Numbered from the stretch's first letter, positions 8,948-18,033 are shown. The stretch is DNA of 64,000 bases from Ancylothrix sp. D3o (GCF_025370775.1 NZ_JAMXEX010000001.1:930001-994000), one strand, 5' to 3'. A program made the numbers and translations. The notes: generated from the sequence alone by a model not told the origin.

Positions 8948-9484
8948 TTAAACCTCAACATCCAACCTATCCTCATCCTCATCAACCCTCCTTCCAAAAA
9001 TCACCAAATCTCGCTCAACCCCATCCAACTCAGCCACCCTTGGAAACAAACCCCACTCCTCAAAATTAAACCCCTTAAACAACCGTAAACTCGGCTCATT
9101 ATGGCCAAAAATAAAAGCCAACAAAGTCTTAAACCCCAAACTCGAACAGCGCTCAACAGCCAAACCCAAAAGCTGCCGGCCAACCCCACAACCCTGATGA
9201 TCCGGCGCAATATAAACACTTAACTCCGCCGTCCTAGAATAAGCCGCCCTGCCATAAAAAGGCTGAAAACTTAACCAACCCACAACCCAACCATCAATTT
9301 CTGCCACCCAAACCGGATAACGATCCGCAGTATGCTGATGAAACCAAAACAAACGATTTTCCACATCAACAGCCGCTAAATCACCCGTAGCCATTCGCCC
9401 CGGAATAGCCGCATTATAAATCGCAACAATCGCCGGCAAATCACTCTCAATTGCATCCCTAATATTCAACTCACTCACACCCAA
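8948..9484 (-). CDS. GNAT N-acetyltransferase, phosphinothricin acetyltransferase-like
   Basis: This 178-residue acetyl-CoA-dependent N-acetyltransferase spans a whole GNAT domain. It opens with IRDAIESDLPAIVAIYN, then VWVAEIDGWVVGWLSF, and the acetyl-CoA loop HQGCGVGRQLL, a Q/RxxGxG variant. The central TAELSVYIAPDHQG and later GHNEPSLRLFKGFNF resemble the PAT/Bar/MddA group that acetylates phosphinothricin or methionine sulfoximine. The substrate is not proven by sequence. The C-terminal tail is unusually acidic. The coding strand is G-rich here while the next gene, on the opposite strand, is C-rich, so the base skew belongs to the region rather than the gene. The gene is divergent from the SDR. 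Confidence 0.8.
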   Translation of the reverse strand: MGVSELNIRDAIESDLPAIVAIYNAAIPGRMATGDLAAVDVENRLFWFHQHTADRYPVWVAEIDGWVVGWLSFQPFYGRAAYSRTAELSVYIAPDHQGCGVGRQLLGLAVERCSSLGFKTLLAFIFGHNEPSLRLFKGFNFEEWGLFPRVAELDGVERDLVIFGRRVDEDEDRLDVEV

Positions 9485-9543
9485 TCTCCCATCAACATCA
9501 AAAAAAAATCCAGCCCCAGATAGACCGCTAAACTACAAAAAAT

Positions 9544-9571
9544 TAGACAAACTAAACAATAATCGTACAAT
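9544..9571 (+). promoter_or_regulatory. Candidate sigma-70 promoter of the SDR gene
   Basis: TAGACA (9544-9549) and TACAAT (9566-9571) are spaced by 16 bases and end 18 bases before the ATG at 9590. Both hexamers match the consensus at five of six positions. No ribosome site is evident in the short leader. Confidence 0.4.
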
Positions 9572-9589
9572 CTTATCCCACAAAAAACT

Positions 9590-10408
9590 ATGACACCCAC
9601 CGCCCTAATCACCGGCGCCTCCCAAGGCATCGGCCAAGCCACCGCCCTCCTCCTCGCCAGCAAAGGCTACAACCTCATCCTCGCCTCCCGAACCCCCGAA
9701 ACCCTCAACCAACTTGCCCAAAGCATCCAAAACACCGGCCAAAAAGTGCTCCCCATCCCCACAGACACCCGCGATCCCCAACAAGTCCAAAACCTGCTCC
9801 AAAAAGCCCTAGAAACCTTCCCCCACATAGACATCCTCATCAACAACGCCGGCATCTGCATGACCGGCCCCATCCAAAACACCACCCTCGAAGACTGGCA
9901 CAACATCATCGACACAAACCTCTGGGGATACATCCACACCATCCACACCCTCATCCCCCACTTCATCCAACGCCAACAAGGCACCATCGTCAACGTCGGC
10001 TCCTTCGGCGGAAAAATCCCCCTCCCCTACATGAGCGCCTACTGCACAAGCAAATACGCCATCACCGGCCTCACCGAAACCCTCCGCCTCGAACTAGCCC
10101 CCCAAAACATCCACATCTGCGCCGTCCACCCCAGCGCCACCAACAGCGACTTTCTCCAACGCGCCATCTTTCGCGGCAAAGACCAAACCGAAGCCAACCA
10201 ACGCAACCAACAAATGCGCGAACTCCTGCAAACCCCCATTGCCAGCAAACCCCAAGACGTCGCCAACGCCATCTGGGAAGCCATCACCCACAAAAAATCT
10301 GAGATCGTCGTTGGTTCCGCCGCACCCATAGCCACCGCCTACCAACACTTTCCCAGCATCCTCCAATGGCTCATGCAGCAAACCACCAAAACCCAACAAA
10401 AAACCTAA
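9590..10408 (+). CDS. Short-chain dehydrogenase/reductase (SDR)
   Basis: This 272-residue NAD(P)-dependent oxidoreductase is a classical SDR. The dinucleotide motif TGASQGIG is at residues 8-15, NNAG near 85-88, the catalytic Ser in NVGSFGGK near residue 142, and Tyr/Lys in the YCTSK motif near 151-155. The SRT after the second beta strand suggests NADP(H) preference. The substrate is unknown. Codon use is strikingly C-ending with long C runs and few Gs, unlike most neighbours; the opposite-strand gene to its left shows the same regional bias. No clear operon partner is seen. It could act in fatty-acid, sugar or secondary metabolism. Confidence 0.87.
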   Translation: MTPTALITGASQGIGQATALLLASKGYNLILASRTPETLNQLAQSIQNTGQKVLPIPTDTRDPQQVQNLLQKALETFPHIDILINNAGICMTGPIQNTTLEDWHNIIDTNLWGYIHTIHTLIPHFIQRQQGTIVNVGSFGGKIPLPYMSAYCTSKYAITGLTETLRLELAPQNIHICAVHPSATNSDFLQRAIFRGKDQTEANQRNQQMRELLQTPIASKPQDVANAIWEAITHKKSEIVVGSAAPIATAYQHFPSILQWLMQQTTKTQQKT

Positions 10409-10850
10409 AACCTAGCCATTCCCTCAAAAAAACTTTCTTTTCCTAGCTTTGGGTTTTAATACCCAGAGCATCCTATTTTCACAAAAACCTAGACAACCAC
10501 CGCTTAATGAGACTAGATTTGTATGGAAACACCAAGCCTTAAATTATTGGCCAAATTGTAGCCGTAGATCCCCCCTGCCTACCTCTTACTAGCGTTCCCC
10601 CGGTAATTGCACTAAATTTGTACACAAATTGTACACAACCCCCAACCCTGCCCAAAAAAAATTGCCATCTTCCTACATCCAGCCCAACAGCAACAAACCC
10701 ACCTCCGGCGGAGTCCACAACCCCAACAATAAAACCCCAGCTTTTAACCACCATCCCCGGAGAAAAACACTTAATTTACACAAAACTCGATGTAGAAAAA
10801 ATCCAAATAATAGCCTAGAACAATAAAAAAATATTACCGGAGAGCAGCAG
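10409..10850. other. Intergenic stretch upstream of the HD-like gene
   Basis: These 442 bases have overlapping short open frames on both strands but no credible gene. The only structured feature is a pair of identical decamers at 10618-10638. Confidence 0.5.
10618..10638. promoter_or_regulatory. Tandem decamer repeat, possible regulator site
   Basis: TTGTACACAA occurs at 10618-10627 and again at 10629-10638, an 11-base period of about one helix turn. Each copy contains the palindrome TGTACA. This geometry suits a dimeric regulator bound twice on one DNA face. It lies about 210 bases before the gene at 10851. The spacing GTA-N9-TAC misses the NtcA consensus (N8) by one base. Confidence 0.35.
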
Positions 10851-11735
10851 ATGTTCAACCCCATCGAATTAATGATCGACTCCTTTGTAAACCAACTCAA
10901 ATCAGGCTATCATCGCACCTACGGCGGCTATAACCCAAGCTACAAAGACATCATCGCCTGGGCCGGCAACATGGCCCTCGAAAACATAGCCAACAGCGAC
11001 GCCCTTTATCGCAACGTCGAACAAACAATCTTAGTTACCCTCGTAGGCCAAGAAATCCTACGCGGAAAACATATCAGAGAAGGCGGCGTTTCCTGTGAAG
11101 ATTGGCTGCACTTCATCATCTCCCTACTCTGCCATAACATCGGCTACATCAAAGGTGTTTGCCGTAGTGATCGCAACGGCTACTACGCCACCGGCACCGG
11201 CGGAAACATCATCCCCCTCCCCGAAGGCGCCACCGACGCCAGCCTCACCCCCTATCGCGTGGATCGCGCCAAACTCTTCGTAGACGAACGCTTTGGCGGC
11301 CACAAAATCATCGACGTCGAACAAATCAAACGCAACATCGAAGCCACCCGTTTTCCTCTCCATCCCGAAGCCCAAGAAAGCGACAACGTAAACTACCCCG
11401 GCTTAGTTCGCGCCGCCTCCCTGATTGGCCAAATAGCCGATCCCCGCTACCTCAAAAAAATTGGAGCCATTTATTACGAATTTGAAGAAATTGGCCTCAA
11501 TCAACAACTCGGCTACCACAACCCCGGCGATCTTCGCAAACAATATCCCAAATTCTTCTGGAAAAGCGTTTATCCCTACATAGGCGACGCCCTCAAATAC
11601 CTATCCCTCACCCAACAAGGAAAACAAATCATCGCCAACCTTCAAGCCAATGTCTTTGTCATTGAACACGAAAAACTAGCCGCAGAAGAAGACGAAGAAA
11701 CTCAACTCGTCCGAGCCAGCAACGGCGCAGCCTGA
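10851..11735 (+). CDS. Conserved cyanobacterial protein, HD-phosphohydrolase-like
   Basis: This 294-residue soluble protein resembles cyanobacterial proteins annotated as metal-dependent phosphohydrolases. The helix HFIISLLCHNIGYIKGV looks like the HD signature helix, but the second metal ligand Asp is replaced by Asn (HN). Later segments (YPGLVRAASLIGQIADPRY) resemble the helix where HD enzymes place a further Asp. A tail rich in Glu and Asp ends the protein. The substrate is unknown, and I am not sure catalysis is retained. A GGAG-type ribosome site (CCGGAGAG) lies about 8 bases before the ATG. The 3' end overlaps the convergent ABC gene by 34 bases. Confidence 0.55.
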   Translation: MFNPIELMIDSFVNQLKSGYHRTYGGYNPSYKDIIAWAGNMALENIANSDALYRNVEQTILVTLVGQEILRGKHIREGGVSCEDWLHFIISLLCHNIGYIKGVCRSDRNGYYATGTGGNIIPLPEGATDASLTPYRVDRAKLFVDERFGGHKIIDVEQIKRNIEATRFPLHPEAQESDNVNYPGLVRAASLIGQIADPRYLKKIGAIYYEFEEIGLNQQLGYHNPGDLRKQYPKFFWKSVYPYIGDALKYLSLTQQGKQIIANLQANVFVIEHEKLAAEEDEETQLVRASNGAA

Positions 11736-13417
11736 AGCAACTTTTGCGTATAGGGATGCTGAGGATTGCCAAAAATCTCACGGGTGGCATTAATTTCGAC
11801 AATTTGACCGCCATTCATCACCGCAATGCGGTCACACAAAAACCTCGCCACCCAGAGGTCATGGGTAATAAACAAATACGTTAAGTCAAACTCCCTCTTC
11901 AACGACTGCATCAAATCCAAAACCTGTGACTGCACACTCGCATCGAGCATACTCACCGGCTCATCACAAATCAGCAATTGTGGACGAGTGATCAGCGCCC
12001 TCGCTATCGCCACCCGTTGCTGTTGTCCCCCCGATAATTCCGACGGATACCTATCATAAAACTCGCTTGGTGCAAGTCCCACCCGCTCCAACATTTCCAT
12101 CACTTGTTTTTTTGCTTCCCCTGGCGATGCGATCTTGTGAATCAACAGCGGATCAGCAATACTTTCTCCCACCGTCATCATCGGATTTAAACAAGCATGG
12201 GGATCTTGAAACACCATCTGCATGAAGCGGCGCATTTTTCGCACCCCATTTTTATCTAAAATTGTTAAATCTTTCCCCAAAAATTCAACCTTTCCAGAAG
12301 TCGGTTTAATTAACTGCAAAATCGTCCGCGAAAGCGTACTTTTCCCACAACCAGACTCCCCCACCAAACCCAAAATTTCCCCTGAGTAAAGTTCCAAATT
12401 TACCCCATCCACAGCCTTAATTGTTTGGTTTTCTTTTCTCGAAAAAACCCTCTCAATCAGATTACTTTCTAAAGTATAATGTTGCTTCAAATCCACTATC
12501 TTTAATAATGGCGACTCTTGACCGGCCCTTTTCTGATAACCGCTTCTTTTCAGAGAACCGGCAATTTTCTCTAAACCAGTCTCTTCCTCGTAATTATCCT
12601 GCAATTCTTTAACGCCACCATCAATTGCTTGAATATGCAAAGCAGCTTTTAACAAAGATTGGGTGTATTCATGCTGGGGGTGAGCTAGAACCTCTTTTGC
12701 CGCACCTCTTTCTACAACTTTACCCCCATACATCACCGCAATTTGATCGCAATATTCCCCAATCATTGCCAAATCATGGGAAATCATCAACAAACCTAAA
12801 TTCCGCTCATTACATAAGCGCGTCAACTCTTGGCAAATTTCCGCCGAAACCGTAACATCTAAACTAGTAGTCGGTTCATCCGCCACAATCATTTTTGGTT
12901 CCAACAAAAGCGCCAAAGCTATCGCCACCCGTTGCCGCATTCCCCCACTAAACTCATGGGGATATTGCCCCCAACGCGCCGCCGGAATTCTCACCGCTTC
13001 CAACGTTGCTATCGCCTTTTCTTTGGCTTGTTTTTTATTTAATTGCGGTTGGTGACAAAGCAGAGTTTCCAAACAATGATCCCCAATCGTCATTAAGGGA
13101 TCTAAGCGCGTCATTGGATCTTGAAAAACCAACGCCACCGCCTCGCCGCGAAACTTGCGTAACTGAGCCGGTGAAAACTCAAAAACCGGCTCCCCATTAA
13201 ACAAAACTCTTCCCTCAATTTTCGTTGCCGGTGGTAACAATCGCATCGCCGCCCGTCCCAAAGTAGACTTACCGCAACCCGACTCACCCACCAAACCTAA
13301 ACGCTCACCAGCATCCAACGTCAAAGAAACCCCATCTACAGCCCATTTTCCCCCAGTCCCCCGTTGATGAGGATACCCGACACGCAGATTCTCTATACAA
13401 AATAATCCTTGATTCAT
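11702..13417 (-). CDS. Dual ATP-binding subunit of a peptide/nickel-type ABC transporter
   Basis: This 571-residue protein contains two complete ABC ATPase domains (about 1-265 and 300-571), like a DppD-DppF fusion (YejF/GsiA type). Domain 1 has GESGCGKST, signature SGGMRQRVAIA and Walker B MIVADEPTTSLD. Domain 2 has GLVGESGCGKST, SGGQQQRVAIARAL and LLICDEPVSMLD. It would power import of oligopeptides or similar solutes from the periplasm, but no permease or binding-protein gene is nearby, so its partners are elsewhere. The methyltransferase gene ends 37 bases upstream on the same strand, and the two may be co-transcribed. Its 3' end overlaps the convergent HD-like gene. Confidence 0.9.
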   Translation of the reverse strand: MNQGLFCIENLRVGYPHQRGTGGKWAVDGVSLTLDAGERLGLVGESGCGKSTLGRAAMRLLPPATKIEGRVLFNGEPVFEFSPAQLRKFRGEAVALVFQDPMTRLDPLMTIGDHCLETLLCHQPQLNKKQAKEKAIATLEAVRIPAARWGQYPHEFSGGMRQRVAIALALLLEPKMIVADEPTTSLDVTVSAEICQELTRLCNERNLGLLMISHDLAMIGEYCDQIAVMYGGKVVERGAAKEVLAHPQHEYTQSLLKAALHIQAIDGGVKELQDNYEEETGLEKIAGSLKRSGYQKRAGQESPLLKIVDLKQHYTLESNLIERVFSRKENQTIKAVDGVNLELYSGEILGLVGESGCGKSTLSRTILQLIKPTSGKVEFLGKDLTILDKNGVRKMRRFMQMVFQDPHACLNPMMTVGESIADPLLIHKIASPGEAKKQVMEMLERVGLAPSEFYDRYPSELSGGQQQRVAIARALITRPQLLICDEPVSMLDASVQSQVLDLMQSLKREFDLTYLFITHDLWVARFLCDRIAVMNGGQIVEINATREIFGNPQHPYTQKLLQAAPLLARTS

Positions 13418-13454
13418 AATTTAAGCATCAAAAATAAATTAATTAATTTCCTAT

Positions 13455-14207
13455 CTACTCCGCATCCGTCCACTTTTTATAACAACGAGCCGTAATAAAA
13501 TAAGGCGAAAAAACCTCAAGAAAATTACGCTGAAGTGTCCGAAAAAACCTCTCCACAATTTGCGGATCATCGTGGTGAAAAGGGAACTCCTGATTAAATC
13601 CTTTAAAAAAATACCAATTCAGGATAATTTTGCCTTCAGGCGACAATTTTTTATGAAACTCCAACAACTGCTGACTCGGATCTGGTAAATGCTCAACCAC
13701 ATCAAAACAGATAATAGTATCAAAGCTTTCTGAGCTAGGAAGTTCATCACAACAAACAACTTTCTCCTCCAAACCCAAAAGAGAAACTCGCTGCTTGACA
13801 AACTTCAAACTCACCGGATTAATATCACAATAAATTACTTTTTCAACTTGCGGAGAAAGCGCCGCCCCAATGGTATGAGTGCCAATTCCCCCACCAAAAT
13901 CTAAAACCCGACCTTGCGCCTGAGCAGCAATTAATAATAAAGTTTGACCAATATAATCTTGGCTGCTTAAATGCCAAGCCCCAAGCTCAAATAAATAAGC
14001 CTCTCCTACTTTTTCTCGATAAAAATCCGTAGCTTTTTCCCAATCAAAATCACGCCGGCCTATTTCTGCTAAATTTTTTTGACCGGCAGCAAGTTTAATA
14101 TCTATCGCGTCATAATCAAGCTCGGCAAAATCTGCAAGATGTTGTTTTAAGTGGAAAGCATTTTGCCAATAACCACCTAAAAATTCTGGAATTGGAAAAA
14201 CAGACAT
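13455..14207 (-). CDS. Class I SAM-dependent methyltransferase
   Basis: This protein of about 250 residues has the class I Rossmann methyltransferase core. Motif I is VLDFGGGIGTHTIG, the acidic end of the second strand lies in VIYCDINPVSL, motif II in FDTIICFDVVEHLPDP, and motif III follows near KIILNWYFFKG. The N-terminal 90 residues are less conserved and may recognise the substrate, which is unknown. I choose the ATG at 14207 because AGAGA sits about 7 bases before it; an in-frame TTG at 14228 would add seven residues. The gene lies just upstream of the ABC ATPase on the same strand. Confidence 0.82.
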   Translation of the reverse strand: MSVFPIPEFLGGYWQNAFHLKQHLADFAELDYDAIDIKLAAGQKNLAEIGRRDFDWEKATDFYREKVGEAYLFELGAWHLSSQDYIGQTLLLIAAQAQGRVLDFGGGIGTHTIGAALSPQVEKVIYCDINPVSLKFVKQRVSLLGLEEKVVCCDELPSSESFDTIICFDVVEHLPDPSQQLLEFHKKLSPEGKIILNWYFFKGFNQEFPFHHDDPQIVERFFRTLQRNFLEVFSPYFITARCYKKWTDAE

Positions 14208-14345
14208 CAGGTTTTCTCTCAATATCAATCAAGACACAAGGGCTGGCAACAGCCAAACGTGAGGCTGAGCGCCACAGCATCTTGACAATCATATCACGGC
14301 CCGAATTTTGTTTTAATTAGGCTGGTGAGAATTGCCTGCACTTAC

Positions 14346-14705
14346 CTATTCTTGGAGACTCAAAACCGCTTCACAAAATCTTTCCACCAGTGTTAGCCGC
14401 TCACGCATCGTCGCCAACCTGCCCGCCACCGTCGTCTTTGAGCGAGAAACCGCCAAAAACATCACATCCGTTGCCAATAACCGCAATTGCTTGTGAATCT
14501 CAGTTTGGTAAGATCGCACCTTACCTTCGATAGTTTCCGACAACTGATCAACCGGCAACCCCAAAATTTCCGCGCCAAAGAATTCTTGCACAGCTTTGAG
14601 CGCTTGTTTAATCAGCAAACCGTCTTCGGTTTCCACACTTTGGCTCATAGCCGACAGGAGAGCCGTAAATTCTTGGTAGCGCTGGCTGTAAACATCTTTA
14701 AGCAT
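14346..14705 (-). CDS. PatD-like protein (heterocyst frequency control family)
   Basis: This 119-residue protein is predicted to be all-helical. Its ending, including SYQTEIHKQLRLLATDVMFL and a final MRERLTLVERFCEAVL, matches my memory of the PatD family. In heterocyst-forming Nostoc/Anabaena, PatD affects heterocyst frequency by interacting with FtsZ. Homologues are also found in filamentous cyanobacteria that make no heterocysts. There is no other heterocyst gene in the window, so the role here is open. It is probably monocistronic. The recognition rests on remembered similarity, not on a search. Confidence 0.65.
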   Translation of the reverse strand: MLKDVYSQRYQEFTALLSAMSQSVETEDGLLIKQALKAVQEFFGAEILGLPVDQLSETIEGKVRSYQTEIHKQLRLLATDVMFLAVSRSKTTVAGRLATMRERLTLVERFCEAVLSLQE

Positions 14706-15064
14706 AATTTCAATAAATTTGTCTATATTGTAAGAAAGTCATTTTTAAATCTCGATAAAGCTTATAGGATTTCTTGAGCAATGCCATTGCTTTATGCGAA
14801 AACCAGGAGGGGCGGGTATGCCTACGGCACGCGAAGCCAACATAAAGGATGTTTGTCTTAAGCATAAATCTAGTAAGAACCCGCCCCTAGTTGTCAATAT
14901 CGCTTTTGCAAAAAGCAACCCTCTTGTTTTACCCCAGCAAGCCAAGCAGAAATAACCATCCTTCAAAAATTTGTCTGTATCCTTGGCTACATAAATGACG
15001 TAAGATTGGACATCCCTTTCTTATTCCGTCAGGTATTCTTAGCCTTTAAGCACGAACCAATCCT
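14706..15064. other. Divergent intergenic region between patD-like gene and rel
   Basis: These 359 bases contain promoters for both flanking genes and a repeat element at 14808-14888. No gene is supported. Confidence 0.5.
14808..14888. repeat. Inverted-repeat element with GGGGCGGGT / ACCCGCCCC ends
   Basis: AGGGGCGGGT (14808-14817) and ACCCGCCCCT (14879-14888) are perfect complements about 80 bases apart end to end. The interior includes CTACGGCACGCGAAGC. Similar GGGCGGGT-ended palindromes are widespread between cyanobacterial genes and look like miniature mobile or palindromic repeats. Confidence 0.65.
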
Positions 15065-17329
15065 ATGAACACCGCCGTCACTACTTGTCCAATTCAGTTT
15101 AACGTAGACCTGCCCGACTGGTTACAATCTTGTCTGCTCTCAGAACGCAGAGCTACCAATGAAGTCGCCCTCGCCGACAACTCCTTGATCTGTCGAGCGT
15201 TTGAGTTTGCCTACCAGCTACACGAAGGGCAATGTCGCAAGTCGGGTGAACCTTATATCTGTCACCCCATTGCGGTTGCTGGCTTATTGCGCGATCTGGG
15301 GGGAAGCCCGGCGATGATCGCTGCGGGTTTTTTGCATGATGTTGTGGAAGATACCGACGTCACTCCTGACGAAATTGAGCAACGTTTTGGTGTGGAAGTT
15401 CGGCATCTTGTCGAAGGTGTAACAAAACTTTCTAAATTTACTTTTTCTAGCAAAACTGAGCGTCAAGCTGAAAATTTCCGGCGAATGTTTTTAGCAATGG
15501 CTAAAGATATTCGCGTCATTGTTGTTAAGTTGGCTGATCGGCTTCATAACATGAGAACCCTCGAACATTTAGCCGATGAAAAACGCCGCAGTATTGCCCT
15601 AGAAACCCGCGAAATCTTTGCCCCGTTGGCAAACCGGCTGGGGATCGGTCGTTTTAAATGGGAATTGGAAGATTTATCTTTTAAGTATCTTGAACCAGAA
15701 CAATATCGTCGCACTCAAGAATTAGTTGCGGAAAAAAGAGCCGACCGGCAAGCAAGATTAAATGAGGTTACAGAGATTTTGCGACGCCGCCTTGAGGAGG
15801 TGGGGATCAATTGTAGTGAACTCAGTGGCCGGCCCAAGCATTTGTATGGAATTTACCAAAAAATGCAGCGTCAGCAAAAAGAATATCATCAAGTTTATGA
15901 TGTTTCAGCTATTCGGATTTTGGTAGAAACGAAGGATGAATGTTATCGTGCTTTAGCTATTGTGCATGATGAGTTTCGCCCGATCCCAGGCCGGTTTAAA
16001 GATTACATTGGCTTGCCAAAACCAAACCGTTATCAGTCTTTGCACACCGGCGTTATTGGTAGCAGCGGCCACCCTATAGAAGTCCAAATTCGCACTCTGG
16101 CTATGCACCAGGTTGCCGAATACGGGATCGCTGCTCACTGGAAATATAAGGAAACGGGATCAACTCCTACTCTGGTAAAACCAGAAGATGAAAAATTTAC
16201 TTGGTTGCGCCAACTTTTGGAATGGCAAAATGACCTCAAGGATGCTCAAGAATATCTCGAAAGTGTTAAAGATAATTTGTTTGAGGATGATGTTTATGTT
16301 TTCACTCCCAAAGGCGATGTGTTTTCTTTAGCCCAAGGTGCAACGCCGGTAGATTTTGCTTATCGCATTCATACAGAGGTAGGAAATACTTGCACCGGCG
16401 CTCGTGTTAATGGGCGCATGGTAACGTTAGATACGGTGCTGAAAAATGGCGATATTGTGGAAATTTTGACGCAGAAAAACGGTCATCCAAGTTTAGATTG
16501 GTTGAATTTTGTTGTCTGTGCCGGTGCGCGTAACCGTATTCGTCAATGGTACAAGCGATCCCACCGCGATGAAAATATTTGTCGCGGACGTGAGTTGCTA
16601 GAAAAAGAGTTAGGAAAAAGCAGTTTTGATAGTCTCTGCAAGTCGGAACCTATGCAGGCGGTGGCGCAGCGATGTAATTATCAAAGTGTTGAGGATTTGC
16701 TGGCCGGTTTGGGTTATGGTGAAGTGACTTTAAATTTGGTGGTCAATCGTTTGCGCGATGGTGTTAAGGGCAAGCAACCTATCACCACCGATATTGAAGT
16801 TTTACCGCCTTCGACGGTTTCCCAAAAAGCTCTACGGGAAAGTGTGCCGGCGTTTCGCACTAATAAGTCTCCCATTATTGGGGTTGAGGGCTTGCTGCAT
16901 CATTTGGCGGGATGTTGTCACCCTATCCCTGGTGAACCCATTATGGGCATTGTGACTCGCAGCAGTCGCGGAATTTCTATTCATCGCCAAAGTTGTCGGA
17001 ATTTAGAAACGGTGGATGGGGATCGCTTGGTGCCGGTGAGTTGGAATACAGCTACGGAAACGCAACGTCCTCTAACTTACCCGATTGATGTTCAAATCGA
17101 AGCGCTTGATCGTGTGGGTGTGCTCAATGATATCTTGTCTCGCCTTAAGGATGACAATATCAATGTCCGCAGTGCAATGGTGAAAACTTATCCGGGGTTT
17201 CCGGCTCTGATTAATCTTTGCATTGATGTGCGCGACTTAAATCAATTGGAGCGGACTTTTTCGCAAATTAAGAAAATGAGCGATATTTTAAACATCCGTC
17301 GCCTCAATGAGTCTGAGCGCTTAAATTGA
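15065..17329 (+). CDS. rel: Bifunctional (p)ppGpp synthetase/hydrolase (Rel/SpoT)
   Basis: This 754-residue stringent-response enzyme makes and degrades (p)ppGpp. The N-terminal HD hydrolase domain has HPIAVAGLL and FLHDVVEDTDV. The synthetase domain has GRPKHLYGIYQKM and YDVSAIRILV, followed by PGRFKDYIGLPKPNRYQSLHT. The charged motif reads RFKD, the form found in bifunctional Rel/SpoT rather than RelA. A TGS domain (VYVFTPKGDVFSLAQGATPV) and a C-terminal ACT domain (VDRVGVLNDIL-like region, about 680-750) complete it. Length is normal. It responds to starvation by lowering growth. It has no operon partner. Confidence 0.95.
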   Translation: MNTAVTTCPIQFNVDLPDWLQSCLLSERRATNEVALADNSLICRAFEFAYQLHEGQCRKSGEPYICHPIAVAGLLRDLGGSPAMIAAGFLHDVVEDTDVTPDEIEQRFGVEVRHLVEGVTKLSKFTFSSKTERQAENFRRMFLAMAKDIRVIVVKLADRLHNMRTLEHLADEKRRSIALETREIFAPLANRLGIGRFKWELEDLSFKYLEPEQYRRTQELVAEKRADRQARLNEVTEILRRRLEEVGINCSELSGRPKHLYGIYQKMQRQQKEYHQVYDVSAIRILVETKDECYRALAIVHDEFRPIPGRFKDYIGLPKPNRYQSLHTGVIGSSGHPIEVQIRTLAMHQVAEYGIAAHWKYKETGSTPTLVKPEDEKFTWLRQLLEWQNDLKDAQEYLESVKDNLFEDDVYVFTPKGDVFSLAQGATPVDFAYRIHTEVGNTCTGARVNGRMVTLDTVLKNGDIVEILTQKNGHPSLDWLNFVVCAGARNRIRQWYKRSHRDENICRGRELLEKELGKSSFDSLCKSEPMQAVAQRCNYQSVEDLLAGLGYGEVTLNLVVNRLRDGVKGKQPITTDIEVLPPSTVSQKALRESVPAFRTNKSPIIGVEGLLHHLAGCCHPIPGEPIMGIVTRSSRGISIHRQSCRNLETVDGDRLVPVSWNTATETQRPLTYPIDVQIEALDRVGVLNDILSRLKDDNINVRSAMVKTYPGFPALINLCIDVRDLNQLERTFSQIKKMSDILNIRRLNESERLN

Positions 17330-17601
17330 TTTTCTTACCGAAATCAACGCTACACAAAACCACCAAAGTTTACGGGGAAAACGGCCCAAGCCTGCCGGTG
17401 TCCCCAAAACTTGTTATCAAGAGTGTTTAACCGGATTTATGAAAATCTTACTCGCCCAAGACCTTACAGGCATTGCTCTGTAGCTTTTTAAAAATGTACT
17501 TTTCCGGTTGAATAATCTGGATAGACTTTCTCGGCTAACTTCCATAACTGCTCACCGGCATTTCTCTCGCCTACCGCGAAAAATTGTGAGATATATACTT
17601 T

Positions 17602-18033
17602 TTAAGAAAAATTTGCTAACAAAAGCTTTTTGTGAAGATATCTTAGCCAAAGCCAAGTGAGAAAACAGCCGATGAAATAATAGGGAAAATCAGCCCACAC
17701 AAAAGTCGTCCCCAGCAGCAATTTACCGGCAAAAGTCGCCCGGATAACCTGTAAAAACGGCGGTTTCCACAATTGGAGAAATTCCACAAGACAAGTAACA
17801 AAAAAAACACCCCCAGAGACTTTTGCCGGCGAGAGTTCAGGCCAGACAAACACAACAGCACAGATCCAAAACGTCTCATAAAAAATATCGCCGGCAAAGC
17901 CATTAACCCAATCATACCCTGGCCCTTTGTAAAACTTACTTGCCAACCCCAACACACTTACAATAACCATCGTTACGAGAAGGCAGAGACGATAAGTGAG
18001 AATTTTTTTATATTTAAAGCGATTTTTGATCAT
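17602..18033 (-). CDS. DUF2809 membrane protein
   Basis: This 143-residue protein has four predicted membrane helices. Its pattern fits DUF2809: a glycine-rich start segment (KFYKGPGYDWVNGFAGDIFY) that places GD before the second helix, VEFLQLW at the middle helix, and GTTFVWADFPYYFIGC at the end. The family has no known biochemical role that I can state. The gene stands alone between rel and psb32, oriented against both. Confidence 0.72.
   Translation of the reverse strand: MIKNRFKYKKILTYRLCLLVTMVIVSVLGLASKFYKGPGYDWVNGFAGDIFYETFWICAVVFVWPELSPAKVSGGVFFVTCLVEFLQLWKPPFLQVIRATFAGKLLLGTTFVWADFPYYFIGCFLTWLWLRYLHKKLLLANFS

Noticed and set aside
10620-10634. NtcA box
   Set aside because: The spacing is GTA-N9-TAC, one base longer than the GTA-N8-TAC consensus.
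10618-10900. Three overlapping short open frames (both strands)
   Set aside because: They overlap one another in a proline- or leucine-rich, repeat-containing intergenic stretch and lack start signals.
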